Assembly: GCA_943735955.1 (NCBI GenBank)
Contig: OX030957.1
Coordinates: forward strand, 7,816,757 to 7,880,756
DNA: 64,000 nucleotides
Direction: 5' to 3'
From: Piscicola geometra
Lineage: Eukaryota; Annelida; Clitellata; Hirudinida; Piscicolidae
Part shown: piece by piece, positions 51,001 to 62,487 of the stretch
How the letters are laid out: every line of letters starts with the position of its first letter
Position numbering within the stretch: the stretch's first letter is position 1
Translations under genes and position numbers: made by a program
Notes under the pieces: model-generated
Seen by the model: only the letters and a program-made list of their open reading frames with translations
Database searches by the model: none
Told to the model about the DNA's origin: nothing

Positions 51001-51642
51001 ACCCAGTTTCCATGTCTGCTAGAAACAACCAGTTCAGCAGCAGCCAAAGGAGTAATCTTGTTCCTTCTAACAACAATAACAATAACAACAACAGAACCCT
51101 CAACAACAACAACACATCGTTGCTCAGAGGCGTCGCAGCATCATCATCATCACCACGGAACAACCCTCGCAGCAGCAATGTTGCCACCACCACCAGAAGC
51201 AGACCCGTCAGCAACTTGAACAACAACATCAACAACAACAACAACACTTCATTCGCAGGCAGGCTCAACCTTCCCTCTTCCTCCTCCCTCCTTAGGAAGC
51301 CTCCTTCCAACTCCAAACCTGCTCCAAGCAGCAGCAGCACCAGTGGAAGGACTGCGCCTAGCCTCCGCTCAAGCACACCGCGTGATGCCAACAACTCCAC
51401 ACTGAGCAAGGTCCGTCTCGCCAAGCCGTCAGCTCGCAATCCTCCGAACAGGTCTATATTTTAATCATTGCGATTTAATCGGATTGCCCAGATTCGATTT
51501 GATCGCGAATTGCTCAGATTTGATTTGATTTGTGGATATGATGACGTCTTTAAGGAATTGAACTAATCCGTATAAAAAATGCTCCCCCTCCAGAAGAGAC
51601 AACGAGGGCGACAACGAGGACTGGAAGTACGGGTGCTTCTAA
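48073..51642 (+). CDS. SLAIN motif-containing protein (microtubule plus-end factor)
   Basis: Eight phase-consistent exons: 48073-48471, 48622-48718, 48877-49143, 49376-49495, 49889-49984, 50231-50284, 50425-51451 and 51594-51642; about 702 residues. The SLAIN family is recognised from DFSDVQNVAKLQEQSLRMSF (compare DVQILARMQEESLR in vertebrates), FQKSLPNLTRKLQ (compare RRSLPNLSR), a long basic Ser/Thr/Arg/Asn-rich region with poly-Asn, and the C-terminal DNEDWKYGCF (compare the DSWKDGCY type). Vertebrate SLAIN1/2 promote microtubule growth through EB proteins and ch-TOG. The 342-residue exon 7 is repetitive (SRQP and TNRQPL units). The N-terminal coiled coil of vertebrate SLAIN is not evident, so 5' exons may be missing. 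Function is inferred by family. Confidence 0.85.
49545..49740. repeat. 27-bp minisatellite in a SLAIN intron
   Basis: About seven units of a 27-bp repeat built on GTTTACAAGATTTTCTTG plus GTTTACAAT. As 27 is a multiple of three, the unit stays open in the frame of exon 4 and would add repeated VYNVYKIFL if the intron were retained. Confidence 0.9.
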
Positions 51643-52987
51643 TCGCCAGAACCTTCATTCTACCACCTTCTTATCGTCCACCTACTCCTTCACAACCATA
51701 CAGACAACCACAATTGTTGTTGTTGTTGTTGTTGCTAGATAGTTGTTGTTGCTGCAGTCTATTCGCATAGCCTATTTCTGGATGTGTTATTTTTTCTATG
51801 CACCCACAAACACACACACACGCACACACACTGGCACTTTTTAGATTACGGGAAATAGATATTTTGTAGCGCATTTTCAATCTTGATAACCTCCATTCGA
51901 CAAACACCCACCAATACAAGGGACCTAAATGAGGTCATATGTCGCTTGGTAGCAGCCTTATATACCATATCCTATTACATATATTTTGCATTCTTGTTAC
52001 GCGTGTTCTAAACGGGCTATAAACTCGTCCTGATCAGCAAACTCTATATGATAAACCTATATGATATTTTGTCCGATTCTTAAGAAGTGCTGTTATTTAG
52101 ATGTTTTATATTTCAAGTTTGTACGACTTACACCTTTATGAAGCATCATTAGTGGTTTCCACGCAGTCCATTCCATTTCAAAGACTACATTCCCACCTGA
52201 GTTGCCTTCTTGTTTATTGATTCAAAACCTTGTCTCATATCATTTGCAAACACAATTTCTTTTTATATATTTTGTCTCTTAATCATCATCAGCACTACTC
52301 ATCCAACCTGTAATCCACTAATCTCTCAAGCAAACAGCTCCCTGACTACACTGATTAATGTAAGTATTTAATTAATTAATTACTCTAATGAGAATCGCTT
52401 CATTTTACGTAGATATTAAACTTAAAATCAAAATCCTTAAATCCACCATTGCAATGTTGCATATTTTGTTACGCTCAAATTTCTAGATGTTTCTCTGGCC
52501 AGCTTGCTTGCAAAACTTTGTAGAGCTTTTTTGTGTGGTGCTCTTGGGGGAGATTCAAAGAATTTTGAATTCTATTTATAACTTCATTCCGAAATTAAGA
52601 CTTGCATTCCGCCTCAAACGTGTGATTTATCTATTTGTCACAAATGTTGTGTTTTAGCGGCTTTTCAGAAACGATTCGAATAATTAGCAAATAAAAACTA
52701 TTTTTCAGTTGAAGATGCAATGGTAGTGTCAGAGAAAGGTAGAATTTAATTTTTCGCTTCAAATAAAATATTGTTTTCATTAATTTAATTTAAAATTAGA
52801 AAACTAAAAAACTTATCAGCTATTAAACCAGTGTTTGGAAGCATTCAAAGGTTGCTTATCACATTTTAAATTTAATTGATTAAATTTTCTATTCATTCAT
52901 TTTAAAATAAAACTATTAAACTCATTAAAATGTGATGTAGTTACATTTAGATAATTTAAAACACTATAATTTAAGCGTATAAAGCCA
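51643..52987. other. intergenic between SLAIN and SUGT1
   Basis: The two genes converge here. A (TTG)n tract lies at 51714-51752 and a CA-rich stretch at 51810-51832. No exon was recognised in the remaining AT-rich DNA. Confidence 0.4.
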
Positions 52988-53792
52988 TCAGTACTGCCAC
53001 TTCTTGAACTCCATGCCATCTGGAGGCTTCACATCCACCTGCTTCTCTCCAATCTCCTTCCAGTTCGTCGACAACACTGTGCCTCCTGACTCGGTCTGTG
53101 TGGTGGTGGTGGTGGTGGTGGTGGTGGGAGACAAAATTATATTTTATCGCATTGCACTGCACTGCACTGAATGACATTCGTATGGCCTCCCAAAAAGGAC
53201 AAACTCACAAAAGACTTCATCATGGCCTTCCTGGTTTCGTCAGTGCCATCGGAGTAGATCTGCTGGAAGAGCTGGTTCAGGGCTGCATCCCCCTCCTCCT
53301 TCTCATCCTTTATCTCTCCTGCCAGCTTGTCCCAGTCCCTGGAATAGGGATTCGACGAGGGGTACTTTTTCACCGCCACCGAAGCTGTCGTCGCACCAGT
53401 CTGCGCTCCTAAATGGTTGTGGTTTGGTGGCAGGGTTCATGGATGGGATAGGGGGGGGGGGGGGAGAAGATAGACACAAATCATTAAGTCCGTAGTTTAG
53501 AAGACTATTTTTTTTCTAAAACGTGAAATAGTTTCGTACATTTAAATAATTGCGATTAAACATGATATGCTGTGCAACTTTAATTTTATAATGAAAAATA
53601 ATATTTATTTTTTTGTTTGAGTTTTAAACTGCTCATTGCATAAAAAATAATCAAATTGATTGAAAATATAGTTCATAATATTCAATAAAAAACGTAATAA
53701 ACTTTTAAACTTAAATTCGAATTGCTTGAAAACTTTTAAATTATAAAAATTAAAAATACTTAATATTTAAAAAAACGCCCCCGGGTGGATTC

Positions 53793-53833
<41 letters not shown>

Positions 53834-55802
53834 GTTGCGCCACGGAGGCATATATCTTAAACGCTCTATTAAGGCATGAAGTAGAATAGAAACACAAAAT
53901 TAAAGTAAAATGAAATTATTAAATTTATTTATATAACGGTCTTTAAGTTTCAAACATTTAATAATGCTACAAAAACCATTTTATTTATTTTATATTATAA
54001 AAACCATTTTTGGGGTCTGGAGCCTGGTTGTCCGCAGCTTCCAAGGCAGTCCAGCGCATTCCCTCTTCCTTCTGCATCTTCACTTCAATCTGGATGTGGT
54101 TCATGAACTTGAATTTTTAAAACAAACACGGCATGTTCAGTATGAACCTACAAATTATTTAAATTGATTTAAAAGTAAATTTAAAAAAAAACTTACATTT
54201 GCATTGCTTAAAAAAGTGAAACGCTATCATAATATAAATAAATTCCATATTTAATCTAATTAATAGTTTGATATTTAAATTTGAATAGTGGAAGAGAGTG
54301 GCACTGCCTTGGTAGAGTAGATCTTGATAGTGCTGTGCTCTGGTTTGATGGCGTGCTGCAAGTCCACCTCCATGGAATAGTTATGATCCGAGGAGAGCTC
54401 TACTGTGCAACTTAACTGTGTGTGTGTGTGTGGGTGTGTGTGTGTTTGTGCGTGCGTGCGTGCGTATGTGTGTGTTAGTACCAACAGATTTGTTTGTGAG
54501 GTTGTACTTGAGCTTCTCGGCTAACACATTCTTGATCAAGATGTTGACTATCACATGTGTGTCTGTCTGGTACCAGTCAAACCTGTTTCGTATGGAGGCA
54601 CTAAATACAATACAATTCAATGCGACAACAAACATTATAAACGTGGAGTAAACCCAGACATACTTCAAGACCACTCTGTAATGAATAATAATAATAATAA
54701 TAATGCAAACATTTGTTAAGTATTTGCCTCACCCTTAAAGCCACCAACCTCGTCTTCTTAGGATCCTCTGGCAGCTTCAATGTTGCATCAGCTCCATTGT
54801 GAGATGCTGATGATGTTGATGCTGATGTTGATGCTGCTGATGATGATGCTGATGTTGATGCTGCTGATGATGATGCTGATGACGATGCTGATGATGATGT
54901 TGATGAGGGGGTTTTCGTTGTTTCTGAAAGAACTTTGAGACACTTTTCTGACCACTTTTTTAACTTCTCATCATCATCTGAAAAGATGGAGTTGATTTAA
55001 TGTAACATTCAAATAATGCATTTGATTTATATCTTAGATATAAATTAAATAGGAACCAAATAGAACTTGTTAGCTCAAATTGCTGATTGGGGTTATGATT
55101 AATATAATGAATCTTATACGTTTTAATTTGAGTCCTTGATCGAATGACTCTTTAGCCAGTTTGTAATCTCCTAAGTGATATTCAGCCATCCTATAAAATC
55201 AAATAGTTGTTTAATGTGATTTAATTATATAAATGAAAATACATTAAACATAATTGTTATAGGCTTCTAGGCAGCAAACTTGAAAGCTCACCCTTTTTTG
55301 AGAAAAATATTTGGGTTTGAAAATCCTAATTCAATGGATTTTGAAGTCATGTCTAGAGCATCTATGGGAAAAAAAGTTTTTTAAATATGCAATCTTTTTG
55401 AAATGCAGAAAAAAACACGAAAAGAATTTTTAAAACCTTTATATTTCTCAAGTTTGAGATAAACTTGGGCTAAAATAGAAAGGCAAGATTCATTGCATGG
55501 TTCTGCTTCTAAGACTTGCTTGTAGAGCTGATGGGATTCAAAGTAGATCTCTAAATTTAATTCTTACCTTGCAAAACTCTATATTGGAAATATTTGAATC
55601 TTAAGACGCAATTTAAATAAAATCAAAAGTAAACCTTCAAAGCATCTTCGTAATCCTCTTCAGCCAACGCTATACCAGCTTGTCTGAATAAAAAAAATCG
55701 ATATCAAATTCATAGACGAAAATAAAATAAACTCACAATAGGATATCTTTGATTTCCATTCCTTTGGAGACTTTCGACTTTGGAAAAGATTTAAAGAATA
55801 AT
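52988..55802 (-). CDS. SUGT1: SGT1 homologue (HSP90/SCF co-chaperone), 5' end missing
   Basis: SGT1 links HSP90 with SCF ligases and kinetochore assembly. Exons, right to left: 55737-55802, 55635-55683, 55437-55527, 55292-55361, 55120-55190, 54749-54977, 54486-54582, 54305-54415, 54005-54089, 53209-53408 and 52988-53095, all phase-consistent. The N-terminal TPR region ([40 protein letters not shown]) is followed by a Ser/Ala-rich linker encoded by TCA/GCA repeats. The CS domain follows ([43 protein letters not shown]), then the SGS domain ([65 protein letters not shown]). The first listed exon begins FFKSF after an acceptor, matching the vertebrate FFQSF, so the initiator exon lies further right and was not found. 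The exon ending at 54305 could instead use a GC donor 3 nt earlier. Confidence 0.93.
53096..53208. repeat. SUGT1 last intron with an (ACC)n 3' end
   Basis: On the coding strand the intron runs from GTGAGTTTG to (ACC)nACACAG, so the acceptor is preceded by nine or so ACC triplets (plus strand GGT, 53099-53128). Confidence 0.85.
53776..53849 (-). tRNA. tRNA-Asn (anticodon GTT)
   Basis: On the minus strand the 74-nt sequence starts GCCTCCGTGGCGCAACCGG and ends with the T-arm GGTTCGAATCC and acceptor strand CGGGGGC plus discriminator G. The anticodon arm reads TTCGGCTGTTAACCGAA with anticodon GTT. All four stems pair, with one G-T pair in the acceptor stem. It lies inside a SUGT1 intron on the same strand as SUGT1 and is followed by a short T run on its 3' side. 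Confidence 0.97.
54416..54485. repeat. 70-nt SUGT1 intron made of a CA microsatellite
   Basis: On the coding strand it reads GTTGGTACTAACACACACAT, then CGCACG and CACA repeats to ACACACAG. Only the first ~12 nt are non-repetitive; these contain TACTAAC, a perfect branch-point-like motif. Confidence 0.85.
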
Positions 55803-56489
55803 CTGGAAAAAGTTTACTTTTAAAATGGATGTATTCAAACCTCAGATATATGAATAGATATAAGAATTTGAAATTTGTGAATTTATAAACTAAACTTCGA
55901 AAATTTGTGATTTTTTTTGAATATATATATATATATAAACAACTTTAAAATGTAAAAAGGCCTTAAATAAAATTTGCATTGAATAATAAAAGTTTTCCTG
56001 TCGTTAACATTTAACGGAACATTTTATTTATTTTTATCTAGTTAACGGTCGTTTTGCCTAATCAAAGGCTAAGTGAGTCAACCTTCATTTCAAATCCGGA
56101 GTCAGAGTCCATAAGGCGGGTTAACTTTGCTCATATAGTCATTCCAGCAACTCCTGCCACGCTAATGGTTCCAAGATGCATCGGCTTTACCTTTCTCTTA
56201 GAATCACCATCAAGCGTGGAGAGAGGGGTCTGCTGCATGGGCTACAACTTACCTTCCACAGTATTTTGCCCAGGCTTACGCCCTGGAGAGGTCACTCCAG
56301 CTTCGCTGAAAGCGATGAAAAAACACGAGAAGTAGTATTTACCGGTTATAAGTCATATGTTTCACATGGTGCCAGGGGTTGCTTTCGACGGTGGGAGAGA
56401 ACGCCATGTCTTATTTACAACTACCACCCACTTCAAGCTGGACAAATAGGCGTTTTCCATCACAGTTTTCCTGCCCTACTGGGTGCGTA
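55803..56489. other. SUGT1 5' side and unassigned repeat-like DNA
   Basis: The missing SUGT1 first exon should be near here but I cannot identify it. From about 56050 to 56480 the sequence is more GC-rich and open in several frames; it may be the 5' part of the adjacent broken retroelement, but no domain is recognisable. Confidence 0.3.
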
Positions 56490-57310
56490 TGGGCTCAGAG
56501 TGCTGCAACACTCGACAAGCAGACTTATTATGTACTCGCGAACAAGAACAAGGTTGTGTTCTCACCAAGGATCGGCAAGGCTTCGACAACCTTTGCCAGG
56601 CTGTCACCAGGAGTTTGGAGCAACAATATGCTGACAATAAAGACAAAGGCAGCTGTGTACAAGACATGTTTTCTGGGCACTCTCCTTTACGCCAGTGAAT
56701 CATGGACACTATACGCATCCCAGAAAAAAGGTTGAGCGTTTCCCTCATGCGGTGTCTTCGACGCATGCTCGGAATCTCATGGAGAGACCGCGTCACAAAC
56801 AACGAGGTGTTGGCGAGGGCAGCCATTTCAAGCATGACCACTCTTCTTTGTCAAAGACGTCTCCGATGGTTACAACATGTACGTCGGATGGATGATGGCC
56901 GACTTCCCATAGACGTGCTATTCGGCGAGCTTGCCTCAAGTTGGAGAGCAACTGGCAGGCCATACCTTCGCTACAAGGACGTCTGCAAGCGCGATCTAAA
57001 ATCTACAGAGATCCACGTCAGCACCTGGGAATCGCTTGCTGAGGATAAAAGCAGATGGAGGCAAGCTGTGCGCATGGGACTAGAAGCGGGGGAAGCAGGG
57101 ATTCGTCGGCTTGCTAGTGAAAAGCGCTCCCGCAGAAAAAAACAGCAGCAACATGCAACCAGCAGCCACCAACAATCAGCAGCGAAAAGTTCTCTCCGGT
57201 GCAAAAAGTCCATTGTCAACCTAGACTGAAGGACGCCAACAGCAGGTAACGGTAACGGGTGGAACGTAAAAACGCCCATGCTTAGTACGTGTACTCTGGA
57301 GTGCGAATAA
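56490..57310 (+). mobile_element. 5'-truncated, frameshifted non-LTR retroelement 3' end
   Basis: Two overlapping frames together give the C-terminal part of a widespread RTE/craniofacial-type reverse transcriptase. The first (about 56530-56735) has IGKASTTFARLSPGVW and AVYKTCFLGTLLYASESWTL. The second (56702-57229) has SLMRCLRRMLGISWRDRV, LLCQRRLRWLQHVRRMDDGR and a C-terminal basic tail. The frame changes near 56700-56735, so the copy is broken; the catalytic YxDD region is absent. Confidence 0.75.
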
Positions 57311-57984
57311 ACACTTTCAAAAAATAAACTATAATACAAGATGCATACATTTATTTATTTATAACCAAAACTAATCAATTGAGTCCTATTTTTAAATGAG
57401 TAAGAACAAAAAATGTTGTAATTAGCTTGAGCAGAAGCGAATCCATTTGCATAACTTATTTGTTTAACGATTGGAACAAAATTCTGATCTCAAAACTAGT
57501 TCCAGTTCTATTATAAACAACTCAAAGTTGCAGCTCCGCGTCCCAGGGAGACAAACCGTTCCAGTATGCGCTGCAAGAAAAGAATCTCGTTAGGCGGAAC
57601 GCACTTCACAGAACATTGCACACACATATATTAAGTATATATTACTATATGTATATGATTGCACATATGCATCACTTCACCAATGTTCATTTCCTCGGAA
57701 AAAGTCTGCTGCCAAACTGATGTGCCAAAATGCCAGCATATGATAACCTTGGCTGGAAAGACGATTAAAAATGAGTTCTTATGCTTTTTGAAGCATAAAA
57801 GTTTGAAACAATAGAGAAAAATGGCCTCGCCTCAAATAACACAAGCAGCCATTGCGTAACCGTGCCAGGTGAACTCATTAAGAATGTTTGCACTAATTCT
57901 ATTTTCTTTCTTCCAAACTAGCGTAAATCGCTGAAGATTACTTGCGATTTAATTTTAAGTAATTGCTCATGGACCCGGTTTATT
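57311..57984. other. intergenic; one candidate terminal exon on the minus strand
   Basis: At 57511-57570 (minus) a strong acceptor (TTCTTTTCTTGCAG) precedes RILERFVSLGRGAATLSCL and a stop. No partner exon was found, so this is not called as a gene. The rest is AT-rich. Confidence 0.3.
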
Positions 57985-58790
57985 AACCTTTATTGACCCG
58001 ACGTTCCTAAAGTGGAACATATCTTTAGTCCTAAATGAGACAAAGAAACGATTTAGAAGAAGTTTTAATTTTTATTCTACGTTGAGTCAGAAGTTTGTTG
58101 TTACTTTAGAAAAAATTGTATTTTGAGTTTTCAACAAGTTATTTCAGACTAAAGTTGAAAAAAAAAGTTTTGTTCACGTCTTTTAGTTTTCGTTTTGTCG
58201 TTTATAGGGTGATAGAAAGCTAAACTGCTGGCATGCGAGAAGTTGATCTGTGTGATGTATTTCTTTCGGCATATAGACCAAGAAGTAAAAACAAAAATTG
58301 GTGCTGGAATCATTTCACTAATTAATCATTTCTGCTGTGATTGTGGAAAACTCATTAGAATGTTCTTTCGTTGGGTAGGCTGAGTAATCAAGAATTTCGA
58401 CGTGGAATAGTTGCAGGTTTGTTGATATCTATTGCTCGAATCCGTTTGGGAGGTCCAACTTCCAGTACACTTCTTGGCATGAAAGACGATGGGTTTGAAC
58501 ACTTTATTCTTTCCATTTCACAAGGTGCTCATTGTAGTAAAAATGCAAGAAGGAAGTGTATGAAATGCAATGAATGGCTGCATTAAATATGTTTTCAACT
58601 GTAGCACAATAAAAAATGACTATGACTCTGATTTTCACTACTTGGAATTCATTTTGGCATTAGAATACAAATTATGTTTGTATCTAATGTTTTTCTCCAA
58701 GATTTTTTTATGCAATATTTTTTTGAGTTTTGTTCCTTTGTATAACTTACTATTGAAAGGGACCCAACGTTCCACTTTAGGATATATGTT
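57985..58790 (+). mobile_element. piggyBac-like transposon remnant
   Basis: An ORF at 58371-58586 reads like the C-terminal end of a piggyBac-type (PGBD) transposase: SNQEFRRGIVAGLL, later HFILSISQGAHCSKNARRKC and MKCNEWLH, the start of the Cys-rich tail. TTAACCTTTATTGACCCGAC at 57984-58003 begins with TTAA, the piggyBac target site, and continues with CGTTCCTAAAGTGGAAC. A related GGGACCCAACGTTCCACTTT is at 58759-58778. The two motifs are in the same orientation, not inverted, so the true right end may be lost. The element is dead. Confidence 0.5.
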
Positions 58791-60282
58791 TAAAATCTTT
58801 AAAAAAGAAAAATTTGATTTTTTTCTCTATTTTCTGATTTAATTGAAATGTTTACGTGATGAAAAATCCTTCTTGTATGTTGACTAAAAAAGGGTGCGGG
58901 AAAGTAAAGTAAACACAAATCTAAATGTATTCAGGTGTATTGTATGTGAAACTGGCATGCTGCAAAAGTTCATCGTTTATCAGGTTAATAAATGTGAAAT
59001 TTGTCATTACCCTTAAAAATATACACAAGGCCGGATTATCTCCCCTCAGGTTGAATAAGTGCATAAAGATAAAAGGAAAAATTAATGTGGAAGCACAAAT
59101 ACTATAAATTTGAATAGATCGTTTAAAACATTTAAAAGTATTTATGTTCGCATTGTTTGAAACAATCGATGAAAATGTATGGGGTTGACGAAGCACCGAA
59201 CCGTTAATAACGAGGTTGAAATTTTCGTTAAAGATGTAACTTTAATTTAATTTAAAATTAATTGTCTAATTAAAAACTCATATCGATGGAAATTTTTTCC
59301 CACTTTTATTGTTTCTATCTTCTTTATTTAGGTTATAATAATTTTCTAAAAGTAAATCAGCCATAACTATTCTTCATTTTACGATATATCTCGCATCAAA
59401 TAGTTGCCAAAGTAATAAAAATAATATGGCCACCTTTAGTTATTGTTATTTTTATTCTGTCGTACATACACCATCTGATTTTAGTAAATAAACATTCCCA
59501 CATCTATTAGTTCACTTTGTGCGTGACGTTGTCATGGAAACATAGTTTTTCCATTTATTGTTTGTTAATTAATTGAAATTGTATTCAAATGAAATATTGC
59601 ATGTGAATTGTAATTTAAAAGTATTGCGCCTTAAGCGCACTTTTATGCAATTATAAAACAAACACCGTTTTGTATGCATTTTAAACTTTTTCGTGTCTAG
59701 TCGGTTGTTTTGAGATTGGTGATATCGTGTGCTCCTCATCTCAGAACTTGAATGGTCAGATGACGCAGTAATTGCAAGGGTCACTGCGGTCCTTTAGTCG
59801 AAGTGGTTTTATTGGACTGTTTAAAAAAAAATCACATTTTTGTTTGTTTTCTTGCCATTTGAAATCTTAATTAATACTTTTTAAGTTTAACAATACTAAT
59901 AAAGTTCATAGTTTTGTTTTTAATTTAAGCCTTTTTAAATCTTTTTTTCTTGTTAGAACGTTTTTCCCAATAAAAATGAAGGTTTTAAAGTTTAATGGTA
60001 TCCTCCGTTAATTTATAAAAAAGTAATAATTAACGGTTAACGAAGTTAACTTTTTGATCCATTCTGCCCACATGTGGATGCTGGTCTAGTAGTTTCCATT
60101 ATTGAAAACAAGCGATCAAACAATATAAAGACAAACGACGTAACATTGTTTGTATAATTGATTTTTTAGAAACAAGCACTTATGCCACAATACACAGAAT
60201 GAGGCGTCAATTGATTCTCCTATTCGTTCTTAAGCGACATTTCTTTTAGGAAAACACATTTTTGGCGCTTATCCACGCCGAG
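58791..60282. other. intergenic upstream of the lectin genes
   Basis: AT-rich sequence with no recognised gene. An acceptor-like TTTCTTTTAG (60240-60249) about 34 nt before the lectin ATG suggests a 5' UTR intron. Confidence 0.35.
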
Positions 60283-61849
60283 ATGGCAAGTCGAAAGAAT
60301 TTAACGTTTCGCGTCTTGTTGCTGGGCTTGGTGTGGATGATTGGAGAAGTCGGCTCAATGGCAAACGTGGATTGGTTTCTGGAGATTGACAATTTGTCAG
60401 GGTGTCAGAGCACGGGCATTCACCAGAATCTGACAAATGTTTCGAGAGTGAAGTGTGCAATGGAGTGCTGGCAAGACATTCTTTGTATGAGGTTCCAGTT
60501 CTTGATTCCTTCGTTCACCTGCCATCTCATCACATCATTGTCAAACTACGATGAGATTTATGAGGGAAAAGACTGTATTATCTACAACAAAGGTTCCGTT
60601 ATTTATTTTTGATTTTATAATAAAAAATTATTAGCTAATGCTGAGTTGCCTGTATTTAGAAATTCGATGGATAAACAATCCAGTGAAGAATTCTAATTTC
60701 AAATTTAATTGCTCTAATCCAAGTATTCAAAGACTAATCAGTTTACAACTTGGGCATTTTAATTGTAATTCAAGCCATTCATTTTAATCATAAACTTGAT
60801 TTTGTAACTTTGCAATTCAGTCAAAGTTGTAAAAAAACGCGGAAAGAATCTTTGAATGTATCTAAATGGCAATTTTGCATGGAGTTAAAAAAGACTCGAA
60901 GTGCTGTAGTGCCGGTCTTAATTTCTCTGGCAGTCAGCGTCGTTTGGAGTGCGAATCATGTGTCTTCGTCCTGGTTTTCCACGATACGAACTATCGACCG
61001 TTGAATCATTTAGTAGCTTTATAATAAGCCCAAGAAGTGACAAACTAGTGAAAAGATAAAAGGCTTGAAATTCAAACATGAGAATATTGAAGTTGTTGAG
61101 GCTAGAACGAATGCGAAACTTTTATAGATGTCAAAAAGAATCTGTTCACTTATTTGCTTAACAATAGTAATTCAACATTCACTACAGCAGTTTATTTTCA
61201 TTCAATCGGCAAAATCACCAAACTTTTGCAGTGGTGTGTCCAAGTGATTATGAATTCTTCCCTCTGTCGAAACAGTGTCTCAGATTCATTGCAGAACCCT
61301 GGAGTTGGCTGCAAGGAAGACAAGTTTGCAGCCAACAAGGTTCTGCTCTAGCAGTTTTCAACTCTGCAATCATCATGGACGATGCTGTTAAGTACCTCCG
61401 ACATACAAGTTAATAACTAATCTTTTTGCTACGAATATTTATTTTAGCATTTCCATATCACGTTTGACAATCTCTACTAAGTGACTAGTTTAACTATATA
61501 TTTAAATCGTTTAAACTCTAATAATTTAAAATTTAAATTTTAATTAATAGTTCAAACGGTCCCATTGCATAAGAGAATTCTCCACCACACAGGTATAAAT
61601 GAAAACAGATGCATTGGTGTGTGGACGAGCGGACAGCGTGAATACCAACTGGAAAATGCGTTTTCATGGAAGCCAAACCCTAACACCACGATACCAATGG
61701 GTTCGTTTACTGCTTGGGGAAGCAATCAACCTGATATGCCTCCTTCCTCTGACTCAGAGGCATGTCTGCACATCTGGAAGTCAAATATGCTCTGGGATGA
61801 TTATGTATGCTGGTATGCTAATTGTCTCCTGTGTCAAGTCCTTCTGTGA
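60283..61849 (+). CDS. secreted PAN plus C-type lectin protein (QPD type)
   Basis: Three phase-consistent exons, 60283-60592, 61232-61408 and 61551-61849, give 261 residues. The first ATG (60283) starts a signal peptide (FRVLLLGLVWMIGEVGSMA). A PAN/apple-like module follows (GCQSTG, KCAMECWQDILCMRF, CHLI, DCIIYN). The C-type lectin domain starts CPSDYEFFPLSKQCLRF and continues WLQGRQVCSQQGSALA, CIGVWTSGQREYQ, FTAWGSNQPD, ACLHIW and LWDDYVCWYANC. WGSNQPD carries the QPD motif that in known lectins favours galactose, and WDD resembles the WND calcium motif, so a calcium-dependent galactose-type lectin is a reasonable inference. It is adjacent to another CTLD gene in the same orientation. Confidence 0.85.
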
Positions 61850-62487
61850 AAAATGTGTTTCTAGGATCAATGGATAGAAAGATAGTTTGCCTAAACTTTC
61901 TCTATCAATTTTTATCGTAGATATATTTGTTCAATGAAATTAAATAATATTTTTTAATTCAGTTACGAGTATTATTATTGTTCGGTATAATTATTAACAT
62001 AAATTATATTTTCTAACATTTATTTCAAAACTAAAGGCCCGAAAAAATGATTTTTTAGAAAAATGAGAATGTTTGAAAATTATGTGTGTCCGAATAATCT
62101 GATATTTTACTTAGACTAAATTGTTTTTTGATACTAATTTATTAAATAATTTATTATATAAAATAAGTTATAAAAAATCATTGTGTAACATTTTTATTGA
62201 ATATACTCAGATGCACCTTTTATAAATACTGATATTTCGCTGTGATAACTTGAGTTTGTTCTCTGAATATAAATATTTAAAAAGTAATTGAACTCAAATT
62301 TGTGAATTAAATTGGCCTTTTTCAATAAACTTGAATTTTGTTTTTTAATTAAAAGTAGAAATATTGAAAGTAAAATACTCGATGTTTTTTCATTGTTTAC
62401 AAATAACTAAATCATAACACTAGTCGGCTAGAAAAGGTTTTCTCATGCAAACAGAGTTCCTTTGGAGCGTCTTGAAGCACCGGTTGA
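61850..62487. other. intergenic between the two lectin genes
   Basis: AT-rich, about 640 bp, with no recognised feature apart from the probable promoter of the next gene. Confidence 0.4.

Noticed and set aside
50549..51439. 296-codon ORF on the minus strand, Leu-rich
   Set aside because: It is the antisense shadow of SLAIN exon 7, whose frame is supported by splice phases and by the family C-terminus.
55557..55575. A 9-nt microexon (TTTTGCAAG) in SUGT1 with a strong GTAAGA donor
   Set aside because: It would add three residues in the middle of a TPR helix that fits the 34-residue pattern without them. It is kept only as a possible minor isoform.
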